Shown here: piece by piece, positions 15,554 to 23,312 of the stretch
Layout: every line of letters starts with the position of its first letter
Position numbering within the stretch: the stretch's first letter is position 1
Assembly: GCA_016209345.1 (NCBI GenBank)
Contig: JACQWH010000049.1
Location: 1 to 31,457 of the forward strand
From: Candidatus Uhrbacteria bacterium
GTDB taxonomy: Bacteria; Patescibacteriota; Patescibacteriia; JACQRZ01
Length of the DNA stretch: 31,457 nucleotides
Direction: 5' to 3'
Made by a program: the position numbers and the translations under genes
Notes under the pieces: model-generated
Told to the model about the DNA's origin: nothing
The model's database searches: none
The model's input: only the letters and a program-made list of their open reading frames with translations

Positions 15554-16195
15554 TTAGTGTTCCTGTGCATAACTCCCTACTGCCTTGAGAATTTTCTTTA
15601 TTGGTGCATAGGATGTACGATGAATTTCGCATACACCATATTTCAAGAGCGCTTCCTGATGTTTTTTTGTTCCATATCCAACATGGCTGTCAAATCCATA
15701 TTCGGGATACTTTTTGTCAAGGCGTGTGATATGCCGATCACGGGCGACTTTTGCGATAATTGAAGCGGCTGATATTTCCCTTATCATATCATCACCGCGA
15801 ACAATGAACTCATGCCGTTCCTTAATGTCGCATAGTTTGCGGCCGTCAATTTTATAGAGCAATTCGATTCCTTGCCCATTCTTCTCGTCAACCGTCTTCA
15901 ATATCTTCCTTTTTATTTGACGAATGCAGCTCAGTAATCCACGAATTGACGCCCTCTGCAAACCAATTTCATCCAGGGTTCCTTTTGGAACTGGCGTAAT
16001 TGAAAAAATAGTGTTTTTTCTCAAAAAACGTGCTGAACGCACTCTCTGGACGCGATTAAGGGCCTTAGAATCGCGTATAGATACGTCATGGGGAATCGTG
16101 ACATTTTCTATGAAACAAACAGCGGCAAAAAAAAGAGGGCCTGCCCACGAACCCCGTCCAACCTCGTCAATACCAATCACAAAAATCTTGGCCAT
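15554..16195 (-). CDS. rnhB: Ribonuclease HII
   Basis: Cleaves the RNA strand of RNA-DNA hybrids and starts removal of ribonucleotides from DNA. The 213-residue length is typical. The four acidic metal ligands are visible: Asp10 and Glu11 in GIDEVGRGSWAGPL, Asp117 in YKIDG, and Asp153 in the IAKVARDR motif. The family's DSHVGYGTKKH and HRTSYAP segments are also present. The GRGSWAGP variant differs slightly from the common GRGPLAGP. A strong AAGGAG ribosome binding site precedes the ATG. The gene starts 14 bases after the GNAT gene stops, so the two probably form an operon. Confidence 0.97.
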   Translation of the reverse strand: MAKIFVIGIDEVGRGSWAGPLFFAAVCFIENVTIPHDVSIRDSKALNRVQRVRSARFLRKNTIFSITPVPKGTLDEIGLQRASIRGLLSCIRQIKRKILKTVDEKNGQGIELLYKIDGRKLCDIKERHEFIVRGDDMIREISAASIIAKVARDRHITRLDKKYPEYGFDSHVGYGTKKHQEALLKYGVCEIHRTSYAPIKKILKAVGSYAQEH

Positions 16196-16209
16196 ATATA
16201 CTCCTTCAT

Positions 16210-16764
16210 TTAATCTCCAAGCATAATCCGAAAATGAGCTAACGGCCCAACGTTTGTTTTGCGAACCTCGCTAGAAACAATCCTGTCTCCATAGTGTCGC
16301 CCAATAGCATCTGCATATCCACCAACAACCCGAGCATCCCTCTCAATAAATCGATATCCTCGGTCAATAAGTGCTTGTTCCATGGTTGACATCAAGGGCT
16401 CAATCAATCCACGATGCTGGTATGCCCGCGCAATAAATGTCATTGGTATATATGCGGTTTCGGGGTATATTTGACGTTTGCGCATGCGCGGATCCTCCCG
16501 ATACCAATCCCGGACCGGTATCGCCGTAGTATATCCAAGGATCTGATCACTCTGTGCATCTTTTAGCAAAACAGTGACAGAATCAGGGTTCATATACCAT
16601 GCATGGAGATCGAGCTCGCTCACCATATCCGGACTCAAAAATGCATCCTTTGCAATAGCAAGTACGTCCCCTCGAACTTTTTCCCATGGAACGTGTGTAA
16701 AATCAATTACTTCGGCAACCGGCAGAATATCGTCGTAATTTTTACGATCTACTCCAAACGCCAT
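16210..16764 (-). CDS. GNAT-family N-acetyltransferase (putative)
   Basis: A 184-residue protein with an acetyltransferase-like core: LGYTTAIPV (beta strands near 75-83), then YIPMTFIARAYQHRGLIEPLM (about 105-125), which matches the acetyl-CoA binding region QHRGLIEPL, followed by ALIDRGYRFIERDA. The substrate cannot be judged from the sequence. It lies between the tRNA-Ile gene and rnhB, both on the same strand, and its stop is 14 bases before the rnhB start. A weak AAGG lies about 10-12 bases before the ATG. Confidence 0.75.
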   Translation of the reverse strand: MAFGVDRKNYDDILPVAEVIDFTHVPWEKVRGDVLAIAKDAFLSPDMVSELDLHAWYMNPDSVTVLLKDAQSDQILGYTTAIPVRDWYREDPRMRKRQIYPETAYIPMTFIARAYQHRGLIEPLMSTMEQALIDRGYRFIERDARVVGGYADAIGRHYGDRIVSSEVRKTNVGPLAHFRIMLGD

Positions 16765-16802
16765 ATATGCAATTACCTTACTTTGAATTACGAGAAAATA
16801 TA

Positions 16803-16875
16803 TGCGCCCACCTGGATTTGAACCAGGGACCGTCTGCTTATAAGACAGATGCTCTAACCGCTGAGCTATGGGCGC
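16803..16875 (-). tRNA. tRNA-Ile, anticodon UAU
   Basis: Full cloverleaf on the minus strand: acceptor GCGCCCA/TGGGCGC (7 pairs), D-arm GCTC/GAGC, anticodon stem TCTGT/GCAGA with loop CTTATAA giving anticodon TAT, and T-arm CCTGG-TTCAAAT-CCAGG. The discriminator base is A and CCA is not encoded. The anticodon reads AUA directly. Most bacteria instead read AUA with a CAU tRNA modified to lysidine by TilS. Its first ten bases overlap the end of the upstream HTH/LAGLIDADG-like gene. Confidence 0.93.
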
Positions 16876-17534
16876 ACAAACTCGTTTGAAATAACCTTAA
16901 TTCCCATTAGTACCTTTCTGGCCAATTTAGTATTATAGACGGCAACTTTGCATGTTCCGTGTCCAAATCCACCCCCCTGATATATCCTGCCAGAATCGCT
17001 TTTCTTAATATGCGGCCTATGAAACTGAGCTATTGGAATACCTAATTCATGTGACCAAAAATTTGTTTCATTCTGAACATTCATAGTGTTGTACAAATGA
17101 AGTGAGATTCTCAGCGATGTTTTCTGGATATTCAGACCCAACACACACCATTGTATAAAAAATCTGAGCATTGCTGGGTCAGTATTTGTAAGCTCAAGAG
17201 TTGAATCCTTCATTTTAGACCCCTCCCCCCAGAAAAGCCCCAATCCTGCCATATAAAATTCACGTTGTGAAAGTGGTCCGATCGAGCTGCTTTCCTCTGC
17301 ATATATACAATCAAATTTTTTCTGTCTCTTTTTTTGCATCGTCGCGCGATACTTTTCAATCCTCTTATACCGCATGTTCTCAATTTCCCGTACCTGTTCG
17401 CTAGTAAGGGGGTATTGACGGAGCCAATAGCTCAACGTTCCCTTCGCAACGGATAATCTCGATTTTATCGCACTGTATGTAAGCCCCTGCTTTCGTAGAG
17501 AAACTGCTTCATCTCGCAAGGCACGACTTATCAT
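16866..17534 (-). CDS. HTH protein with LAGLIDADG-like endonuclease core
   Basis: A 222-residue protein. Residues about 1-45 form a helix-turn-helix (GLTYSAIKSRLSVAKGTLSYWL) of the resolvase/homeodomain-like type. A basic helix (about 50-72) and a domain containing FYMAGLGLFWGEGSK (about 92-106) follow; the latter resembles the helix of LAGLIDADG homing endonucleases, with acidic Glu in GEGS. The C-terminal part has GGFGHGTCKVAVYNTKLARK. Such proteins seem frequent in Patescibacteria genomes, but a function is not established here. The stop TAG is formed by tRNA bases 8-10, giving a 10-base overlap with the tRNA-Ile gene. An inverted repeat just upstream could be an autoregulatory operator. 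Confidence 0.75.
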   Translation of the reverse strand: MISRALRDEAVSLRKQGLTYSAIKSRLSVAKGTLSYWLRQYPLTSEQVREIENMRYKRIEKYRATMQKKRQKKFDCIYAEESSSIGPLSQREFYMAGLGLFWGEGSKMKDSTLELTNTDPAMLRFFIQWCVLGLNIQKTSLRISLHLYNTMNVQNETNFWSHELGIPIAQFHRPHIKKSDSGRIYQGGGFGHGTCKVAVYNTKLARKVLMGIKVISNEFVRP

Positions 17535-17539
17535 ATTTT

Positions 17540-17572
17540 TGAACAGATTAAAAGGTATTTTTCTACTGTTCA
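17540..17572. promoter_or_regulatory. Inverted repeat upstream of the HTH gene (possible operator)
   Basis: TGAACAG and CTGTTCA are perfect 7-bp arms separated by 19 bases, 5 bases before the HTH gene start. The position fits autoregulation by the adjacent HTH protein, but this is inference. Confidence 0.35.
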
Positions 17573-17666
17573 GTTTATCATCTATTGCGCTACCGACAAG
17601 TGCTACTTATCCCCCTCACATATTCCCAGTTAGGTGCTATCGTTCTACTCAGAGAAAGGAGGCGCT

Positions 17667-17816
17667 ATGTCAGAGTTATGGCGAGGGATGCCGCCAATGG
17701 TCGTGAGCTCAGACCTCGAGGGCCTCGAGGTCGACCTGTCCATGGGTGAGATTATCTGCCCCGTGGACGAGCAGACGACCACGGTATCCTTTATTTGGGA
17801 GCCCTTCATTGTGTAG
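17667..17816 (+). CDS. Small protein of 49 residues, unknown function
   Basis: Starts MSELWRGMPP and contains an acidic DLEGLEVDL segment at about 16-24; no family is recognised and no membrane segment is seen. The main support is a near-perfect ribosome binding site AAAGGAGG placed 5 bases before the ATG, uncommon among the neighbouring genes. Codons end mostly in G or C, unlike the AT-richer neighbours. The DNA includes a 9-bp arm palindrome, GACCTCGAG/CTCGAGGTC, within the acidic segment. The gene is divergent from the HTH gene and lies about 176 bases upstream of valS. No convincing promoter was found. Confidence 0.6.
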   Translation: MSELWRGMPPMVVSSDLEGLEVDLSMGEIICPVDEQTTTVSFIWEPFIV

Positions 17817-17913
17817 GGCGCCCCATTTTATGCGCGTTGAAATTTTAATGAACCTTCGGACGCCTTCGTTGCAAGCGGTCGGCAAACGGACCAGCCGCTC
17901 ATTTCACATTCCC

Positions 17914-17942
17914 TTGAGCATATAGTGCTTTTGTGCTATAAT
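17914..17942 (+). promoter_or_regulatory. Near-consensus sigma70-type promoter of valS
   Basis: TTGAGC and TATAAT are separated by exactly 17 bases. The predicted start near 17949 gives a leader of about 44 bases, which contains a small AGCGA/TCGCT hairpin. Confidence 0.75.
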
Positions 17943-17992
17943 TATAGAATAAGAAGCGATTCCTGTACAGTCGCTAGAGTTTTGTTTGAAGT

Positions 17993-20722
17993 ATGCAAGA
18001 ACTTGATAAAACGTACAACGCCGCGCAATTTGAAGACGCTATCTACCGGGCATGGGAAGCGTCAGGATATTTTAACCCGGACAAGCTGGCGAGCGCAAAA
18101 GAGCCCTTTACCATTTCCATGCCACCGCCAAATGCGACCGGCACATTACATACCGGTCATGCGATGATGCTTGTTCTTCAAGATCTCATGATTCGTTTCA
18201 ACAGAATGAGGGGGAAGAAAGCATTGTGGGTACCGGGCACGGATCACGCCTCAATAGCATCGCAGAACAAGGTTGAAAAACAGTTGGCAAAAGAGGGGAT
18301 AACGCGGCATGATATGTCTCGCGAGGAATTCATTGCGAGAATAGAGAAGTACGTGGAAGAATCCCGCTCCACCATTCGAAATCAAATACGAAAGATGGGC
18401 TCGAGTTGCGATTGGAGCCGCGAGCGCTATACGCTCGATGAGGGGCTTTCGCATGCGGTAAAAACAATTTTTATCCGCATGCACAGCGACGGCCTTATTT
18501 ATCGCGGGAACAGGATTGTAAACTGGTGCCCGCGATGCAAATCAACACTCGCGGATGACGAGGTGAAATACAAGGAAGAACAGGCGCCCTTCTATTATTT
18601 AAAATACGGCCCCGTCATCATCGGTACGGTTCGCCCCGAAACGAAATTTCTCGACAAAACGATTGTCGTTCATCCCGACGATCCGCGCTATAAAGCACTC
18701 ATCGGCCAGGAATTTGATGTCGAGTGGATCGAGGGGCCGGTGCGCGCACATGTCATCGCGGATGCGGTTGCGGATATGACGTTTGGCAGCGGCGCGATGA
18801 CCATCACACCGGGGCATTCCTTTGAGGACTTTGAGCTCGCGCAGAAGTATCATCTGCCGGTGGAAAAAGTGATTGATGAGGACGGAAATTTCACTGAGGC
18901 GGCAGGATCGTTTGTTGGAAAAAATGCGCGCGAAAACCGCGCGGCTATCATCGATGTATTGCGGAAAAAAGGACTCGTTGATCGTGTTGATGAACACTAT
19001 ACGCACAACTTGTCCGTCTGCTATCGCTGCGGCACTCCTGTCGACCCCCTTCCCTCGCTCCAATGGTTCGTTGATGTCGATAAAAAAATAAAACACAGAA
19101 AAGACAAATCACTGAAAGAACTATCGCTTGAAGCGGTGGAGTCGGGCAGCATCACCATCATACCCAACCAATTTGAAAAACGATATTTCCAGTGGATGCA
19201 CAATCTGCACGACTGGTGCATCTCGCGCCAAATTGCATTTGGCCATCGCCTGCCGGTGTATTATTGCGAAAAAGAGGGCGGCGGATGTGGAGAGACGATC
19301 GTGGCGCATGAGCCGCCCGCACACTGTCCGAAGTGTAAAAACACCTTTCTCCGTCATGACGAGGATACGCTTGATACATGGTTTTCCTCTGCCCTTTGGA
19401 CATTTTCAACGCTTGGCTGGCCGGACAATGCCGAGGAAAAACATGGGAACATCATTAAGAAAGGTGACTTGGCAGCATTTCATCCAACGTCGGTGATGGA
19501 GACCGGATATGATATCCTGCCGCTCTGGGTCGCGCGCATGATTATGATGTCCGAGTACGCGCTGCGCGAAGAACCATTCAAAACCGTCTACTTGCACGGT
19601 TTGGTTCTGGACATCAACAGAAAAAAAATGAGCAAGTCGAACGAAGAGACGCTCATCGACCCGCTTGACGTCATCCCAAAGTACGGCGCGGATGCGTTGC
19701 GTATCAGTATGCTGGTTGGCGTCACGCCGGGAAACGACCTTCTGCTCGGCGAGGAAAAAATCGCGAGCTATAGAAATTTCATAAACAAGCTCTGGAATAT
19801 CAGCCGCTTCATCCTGCAATTCGGCATGGATACATCCGGAGTCGATACTCCCGGGCGCAGTGATACGCAAAAAAAGAAACGCGATACGCACACGCTTGCC
19901 GATGCATGGATTCTCTCGCGCCTTGCGCGGACCATTGAAAGTGTCACCCGCGCGTTGGAAACGTTTCATTTCGCGCAAGCCGCGGAAGAACTCCGCGCTT
20001 TTACGTGGGACGAGATTGCCGACTGGTATTTGGAGATTTCAAAAGTGGAAAAGGGGAAGCATGATATTCTTTTTTCTCTCTTGGAAAAAATTCTTGCGCT
20101 CTGGCATCCGTTTACGCCGTTTGTCACAGAGGTTGTCTATCAGCATATTCGCGAGAATGTTCATCCCAAAACAAAACATGAAAAGGGGGAACATCCGGCC
20201 ACGCTCATGATTCATCCGTGGCCTGTTGCCGATAAAAAAACGATCAACGAAAAAGCGGAAAAAGAATTCGCGCTTATCAGGACCCTTATTCAAACCATTC
20301 GCAATGCGCGCGCGGAACATGGCATCCCGCCGGCGCAAAAAATTCAAGCACTGATATGGAGCAAGCGGTTGCAGCCGTTGATTGCGGACAATGAACAGAT
20401 TATCAAACACCTTGCCCGCCTCGATTTTCTCACCATCCTTACCACAGAGGAAAAGCCGCACAACGCGGTGTTTCTGAAAATTTCAGATGATATCGAGGCA
20501 TATCTGCCGTTGGGTATGCGGAAGACAGAAGAGGAACGGGTAAAAATAAAGAAAGAAATCGATACTCTCCAAGGGCTCCTGACTCCGCTCAACAATCGCC
20601 TCGCCGATCAGGAATTTCACAAAGGCGCGCCGAGGCATATTGTCGAGAAAGAAACAAAGAAGCGCGATGAATATATCGCGTCGCTCGAAACGCTCGAAGA
20701 GCAACTGAAAAAACTTATCTAA
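17993..20722 (+). CDS. valS: Valyl-tRNA synthetase
   Basis: Charges tRNA-Val in the cytoplasm. The 909-residue protein is a class I synthetase: HTGH (53-56) within PPPNATGTLHTGHA, KMSKS at 545-549, and the valine-type DWCISRQ and DTWFSSALWTFSTLGWP stretches. The editing domain has RPETKFLDKT and the TPGHSFEDFE segment, where HD of the usual motif is HS but the second Asp is kept. Zinc-ribbon-like Cys pairs occur in NWCPRC, CYRCG and YYCEKEGGGCGE...HCPKC. The C-terminal helical domain ends in the coiled coil (about 840-909) typical of ValRS. No ribosome binding site is obvious. Length is slightly below the usual bacterial size. Confidence 0.97.
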   Translation: MQELDKTYNAAQFEDAIYRAWEASGYFNPDKLASAKEPFTISMPPPNATGTLHTGHAMMLVLQDLMIRFNRMRGKKALWVPGTDHASIASQNKVEKQLAKEGITRHDMSREEFIARIEKYVEESRSTIRNQIRKMGSSCDWSRERYTLDEGLSHAVKTIFIRMHSDGLIYRGNRIVNWCPRCKSTLADDEVKYKEEQAPFYYLKYGPVIIGTVRPETKFLDKTIVVHPDDPRYKALIGQEFDVEWIEGPVRAHVIADAVADMTFGSGAMTITPGHSFEDFELAQKYHLPVEKVIDEDGNFTEAAGSFVGKNARENRAAIIDVLRKKGLVDRVDEHYTHNLSVCYRCGTPVDPLPSLQWFVDVDKKIKHRKDKSLKELSLEAVESGSITIIPNQFEKRYFQWMHNLHDWCISRQIAFGHRLPVYYCEKEGGGCGETIVAHEPPAHCPKCKNTFLRHDEDTLDTWFSSALWTFSTLGWPDNAEEKHGNIIKKGDLAAFHPTSVMETGYDILPLWVARMIMMSEYALREEPFKTVYLHGLVLDINRKKMSKSNEETLIDPLDVIPKYGADALRISMLVGVTPGNDLLLGEEKIASYRNFINKLWNISRFILQFGMDTSGVDTPGRSDTQKKKRDTHTLADAWILSRLARTIESVTRALETFHFAQAAEELRAFTWDEIADWYLEISKVEKGKHDILFSLLEKILALWHPFTPFVTEVVYQHIRENVHPKTKHEKGEHPATLMIHPWPVADKKTINEKAEKEFALIRTLIQTIRNARAEHGIPPAQKIQALIWSKRLQPLIADNEQIIKHLARLDFLTILTTEEKPHNAVFLKISDDIEAYLPLGMRKTEEERVKIKKEIDTLQGLLTPLNNRLADQEFHKGAPRHIVEKETKKRDEYIASLETLEEQLKKLI

Positions 20723-20740
20723 TTTCTTAAATTACGAAAC

Positions 20741-20892
20741 TGTCATCCCGGCGCAGGCCGGGATCCAGCCCATACGAAAAATTATTTTATATACTGGATT
20801 CTCGCCTTTCCGGCAAAGGAAGTCCCACCCGGCTAGGCCGGGTCCCCTCGTGTGAAAACCATGCTCCGCCCGGCACACAATCCGGAATGACA
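20741..20892. repeat. Interspersed inverted-repeat element, copy 2 (MITE/REP-like)
   Basis: A 152-bp non-coding element starting TGTCATCCCGGC and ending CCGGAATGACA. It shares the left hairpin (CCCGGC/GCCGGG), the ATCCAG and ATACTGGAT boxes and the terminal TGTCAT/ATGACA with the element at 14066-14162, but has an extra GC-rich part. It begins 18 bases after valS and may also serve as its terminator. It fills most of the 226-bp gap before the DUF805 gene. Confidence 0.75.
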
Positions 20893-20948
20893 ACTGTGAG
20901 GCAATTCGGCAGTTTCAACAATTCAAAATTATTCTTAAATAATTCGTT

Positions 20949-21338
20949 ATGAATTATTATCTTGCGGCGTTGAAAAAATACGCAACATTCAGCGGACGCG
21001 CGCAGCGCGCGGAATATTGGACGTTCTCGATCGTTAATACGACCGTTCTTATAGGGCTTACCCTCATCGGTGAAAGCGTTAATAAAATCATTACGAATCT
21101 TGCCGTTCTGCTTGGGCTTGCAATTCTCCTTCCCTCAATTGCGGTTTCCGTCCGCCGCCTGCATGACACGGACAGATCCGGGTGGTGGGTGCTCATCGGC
21201 CTTATTCCCTATGTCGGCGCGATCGTCATGCTTGTTTTCACGCTGTTCGACAGCAAACCGGGTGATAATAAGTACGGACCCAACCCCAAGGGAATTGCTG
21301 CGCCCATACCAGTAACACCGCCGGCGCCCGCATCGTAA
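20949..21338 (+). CDS. DUF805 family inner-membrane protein
   Basis: A 129-residue membrane protein. The family signature is clear: YFSGRAxRxEYW-like ATFSGRAQRAEYWTF (about 12-26), membrane segments at about 27-42, 47-66 and 80-100, the SVRRLHDTDRSGWW motif (about 67-80), and a C-terminal GDNKYGPNP segment. DUF805 proteins (E. coli YhaH/YhaI type) are widespread but have no assigned function. The C-terminus is extended by a Pro/Ala-rich tail. No ribosome binding site is seen. It is convergent with the 73-residue small gene. Confidence 0.93.
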   Translation: MNYYLAALKKYATFSGRAQRAEYWTFSIVNTTVLIGLTLIGESVNKIITNLAVLLGLAILLPSIAVSVRRLHDTDRSGWWVLIGLIPYVGAIVMLVFTLFDSKPGDNKYGPNPKGIAAPIPVTPPAPAS

Positions 21339-21340
21339 AT

Positions 21341-21379
21341 AAAAAAACAAAAGCGCCGGTCGGAAATGCCGATCGGCGC
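21341..21379 (-). terminator. Intrinsic terminator of the small Arg-rich gene
   Basis: An 11-bp stem (GCGCCGATCGG/CCGACCGGCGC, one wobble pair) with a 5-base loop is followed on the minus strand by TTTTGTTTTTTT. It lies 14 bases after the stop at 21393. It could also slow transcription from the convergent DUF805 gene. Confidence 0.85.
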
Positions 21380-21392
21380 GAAGCTCTGTCGT

Positions 21393-21614
21393 TCACGGAT
21401 TTTCCCCCAGGAACTCGAGATCCAAAGGATCGAGTTCCCTCGTCTCCCGCCCACGACGCGGAAGCTCGCTCGTTTCCCGTCGGCCCGTCGAGCGAACCGA
21501 CAACTCGGGAACCCTAACGGACTCCCGCCGGAAAACCACGGGAATATCCGTGACGCTTTGCGCATCCCGAGGACGCGCAAAGAATCTGACGATCTGCGCA
21601 AGCAGATCAACCAT
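21393..21614 (-). CDS. Small Arg/Glu-rich protein of 73 residues, unknown function
   Basis: No family is recognised. The N-terminal 12 residues are hydrophobic (MVDLLAQIVRFF); the rest is rich in Arg and Glu, with repeated RRE/RET motifs and an acidic end (LDPLDLEFLGENP). The gene is well supported by its signals: a promoter (21661-21688), an AAAGGAGG ribosome binding site 7 bases before the ATG, and a strong terminator after the stop. Codons are GC-ending, like the 49-residue small gene and unlike most neighbours. It forms a complete single-gene transcription unit, convergent with the DUF805 gene. Confidence 0.65.
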   Translation of the reverse strand: MVDLLAQIVRFFARPRDAQSVTDIPVVFRRESVRVPELSVRSTGRRETSELPRRGRETRELDPLDLEFLGENP

Positions 21615-21660
21615 GCGCGCCCTCCTTTCTTTTCTTTCTACTCATCGCGCCAATGGAGAC

Positions 21661-21688
21661 ATGATACACGGCGATATAGTGCCGTCAA
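21661..21688 (-). promoter_or_regulatory. Promoter of the 73-residue small gene
   Basis: On the minus strand TTGACG and TATCAT are 16 bases apart, each 5 of 6 matches. The predicted start is about 40 bases before the ATG. Confidence 0.6.
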
Positions 21689-21778
21689 GCACGGCGCTCG
21701 TTTTCCACGCCCCGTCCGCCTCCTTTCACAAATTTCTTTTCTCATTTTTTTTCTCAATATCTTCAAGTGATGTCGCAG

Positions 21779-22486
21779 TTATTCCAAAAATACATGCGCA
21801 TCCGTATAGCGTTTATTATATTCGTATTCTTCTTCTGATTGGCCAATGTCAGGAAAGGGAGGACCAACTTCACCGGGGTACGCAGTCATATATGCGAATT
21901 CCTTCCCGGGAAAATAATTGATTTCAACGACAAAGCGGTTTGTCGGCATCTTCGGTACTCCAGAAACGGTCCGAAACATTATTTCCTCGCGCACACTACG
22001 CGGTACCGTCTTTATATTCCGCTTCTGATCCTGCGTCAACGACGCAACCGTAACAAAATCTTTACCGCCAACATGTTCTGAATGCGTAATAGAAAAAATA
22101 AGGAAATCGTGTGTCGGTTTGCATATCCAAAACAGTCCGTCGCGCACTATCCGATCGCGCAGTTCATTTTTTACATACGTGATAATCTCGCGAGGGTTCT
22201 CAAGACCCTTGATGCCCCCGTAAAACTTGGACCCTTTTGTCTGGAAAGCAAGCGGAATGTCATCCATGGAAATAATTGATGAGACAAGCGTCCGTGTTGC
22301 GTGGTCATAGTATTCGTACTCCCTGCCGATCAAGCTGTTTGTGTATTCTTCTGCCATGTCGGAATAATGCCGCAAGATGTGATATTCGTTGGTAGCGTTT
22401 ACTGCCAGAAGATCACAGTCCGCATCAGTCACCGGCCGCGAGCGCTCTCCAAACAAATCAATGTGTTCTACAACAAATTTTTTCAT
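21779..22486 (-). CDS. Hypothetical protein of 235 residues
   Basis: Not recognised. It looks like a soluble alpha/beta protein without signal peptide or membrane segments. Possible landmarks are HDFLIFSITHSEHVGG (about 125-140) and FAYMTAYPGEVGPPFP (about 200-215); a TAYPG-like strand occurs in some BECR-fold ribonucleases, but this is only a weak resemblance. It is the last gene of the run behind the hydroxyacid dehydrogenase and inositol-monophosphatase-like genes, 44 bases after the latter, so co-transcription is likely. The start lacks a clear ribosome binding site. Confidence 0.7.
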   Translation of the reverse strand: MKKFVVEHIDLFGERSRPVTDADCDLLAVNATNEYHILRHYSDMAEEYTNSLIGREYEYYDHATRTLVSSIISMDDIPLAFQTKGSKFYGGIKGLENPREIITYVKNELRDRIVRDGLFWICKPTHDFLIFSITHSEHVGGKDFVTVASLTQDQKRNIKTVPRSVREEIMFRTVSGVPKMPTNRFVVEINYFPGKEFAYMTAYPGEVGPPFPDIGQSEEEYEYNKRYTDAHVFLE

Positions 22487-22530
22487 AGCTCATTCATGCA
22501 AAGCAAATCCGTTGTTGCGTTAGTGGAGTA

Positions 22531-23307
22531 TTAAAAAATCTCGGCAAGCCAATCAACAACTTTTGGTTTTCCGAAAATGATATTGTATCTGATTTTGCCG
22601 GCAGGGAAGTGTGACTCTTTAAGCGCCAAAAACTTACCGCCCGCCTCTTCAATGAGAAGTTTGGTTGCGGCTCCATCCCAAACGCTGATATGGAAATCTA
22701 TCATGACGCCAACCGCGCCTTTTGCGGCCAGTGTGTGTCCAAAACAATCAGGCACCGTTCTCACGAGATTGTGTTTGGCGAGAAGCATCGCATATTCCTC
22801 CATCGTTCCCGACCGTTCAAATTGCTTTCGATCACCGGTTGCGATTATTTCTTTTCCCAGATCGTCGAGCGATGCTAAGTCGTGTATGACTACTTGCGCG
22901 CCATTACAAAAGATCCCATTGCCTTTTGAGGCATAACAACAAAGGTCAATACCCGGATGATCAATGGCACCAACAAGAGGGACACCTCTTTGATGGAGCG
23001 CCATGATCGTCCCGTAGAGGGGTATGCCATGACTGAAACTAATCGTGCCGTCAATGGGATCAAGATACCAAATGAATTCAGCGCCTTCATTTTTCACGCC
23101 AAACTCTTCGCCGACAATGCCGTGATCGGGAAATCTTTTTTCAATTTCATGGCGCATGAGCTGTTCTGTTTCTCTGTCCACTTCAGTGACAAGCGAATGA
23201 TCGTCTTTTACTGATACACTAAATCCGGTGCGGCACTTCCCTTGAATGTGGGCGCGTGTTTTTTTTATTGTCTCCAACGCAAATTCCAAATAGGTTCTGG
23301 TATTCAT
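22531..23307 (-). CDS. Inositol monophosphatase family phosphatase
   Basis: A 258-residue Mg-dependent, Li-sensitive type sugar phosphatase. Metal ligands of the family are visible: TEVDRETE (about 41-48), GEE (Glu67, Glu68), DPIDGT (Asp83, Asp86) and VWDGAA (Asp211), followed by LLIEEAGG. The common DGTxNF motif is DGTISF here. Substrates of this family include inositol phosphates, histidinol phosphate, fructose-1,6-bisphosphate and 3'-phosphoadenosine phosphate; the sequence alone does not decide. It follows the 2-hydroxyacid dehydrogenase by 5 bases, so the two are probably co-translated and may act in one pathway. Confidence 0.92.
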   Translation of the reverse strand: MNTRTYLEFALETIKKTRAHIQGKCRTGFSVSVKDDHSLVTEVDRETEQLMRHEIEKRFPDHGIVGEEFGVKNEGAEFIWYLDPIDGTISFSHGIPLYGTIMALHQRGVPLVGAIDHPGIDLCCYASKGNGIFCNGAQVVIHDLASLDDLGKEIIATGDRKQFERSGTMEEYAMLLAKHNLVRTVPDCFGHTLAAKGAVGVMIDFHISVWDGAATKLLIEEAGGKFLALKESHFPAGKIRYNIIFGKPKVVDWLAEIF

Positions 23308-23312
23308 ATTAC

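Noticed and set aside
15518..15763. Plus-strand frame of 81 residues overlapping rnhB
   Set aside because: It starts within the terminator hairpin and mostly lies opposite the conserved RNase HII C-terminus.
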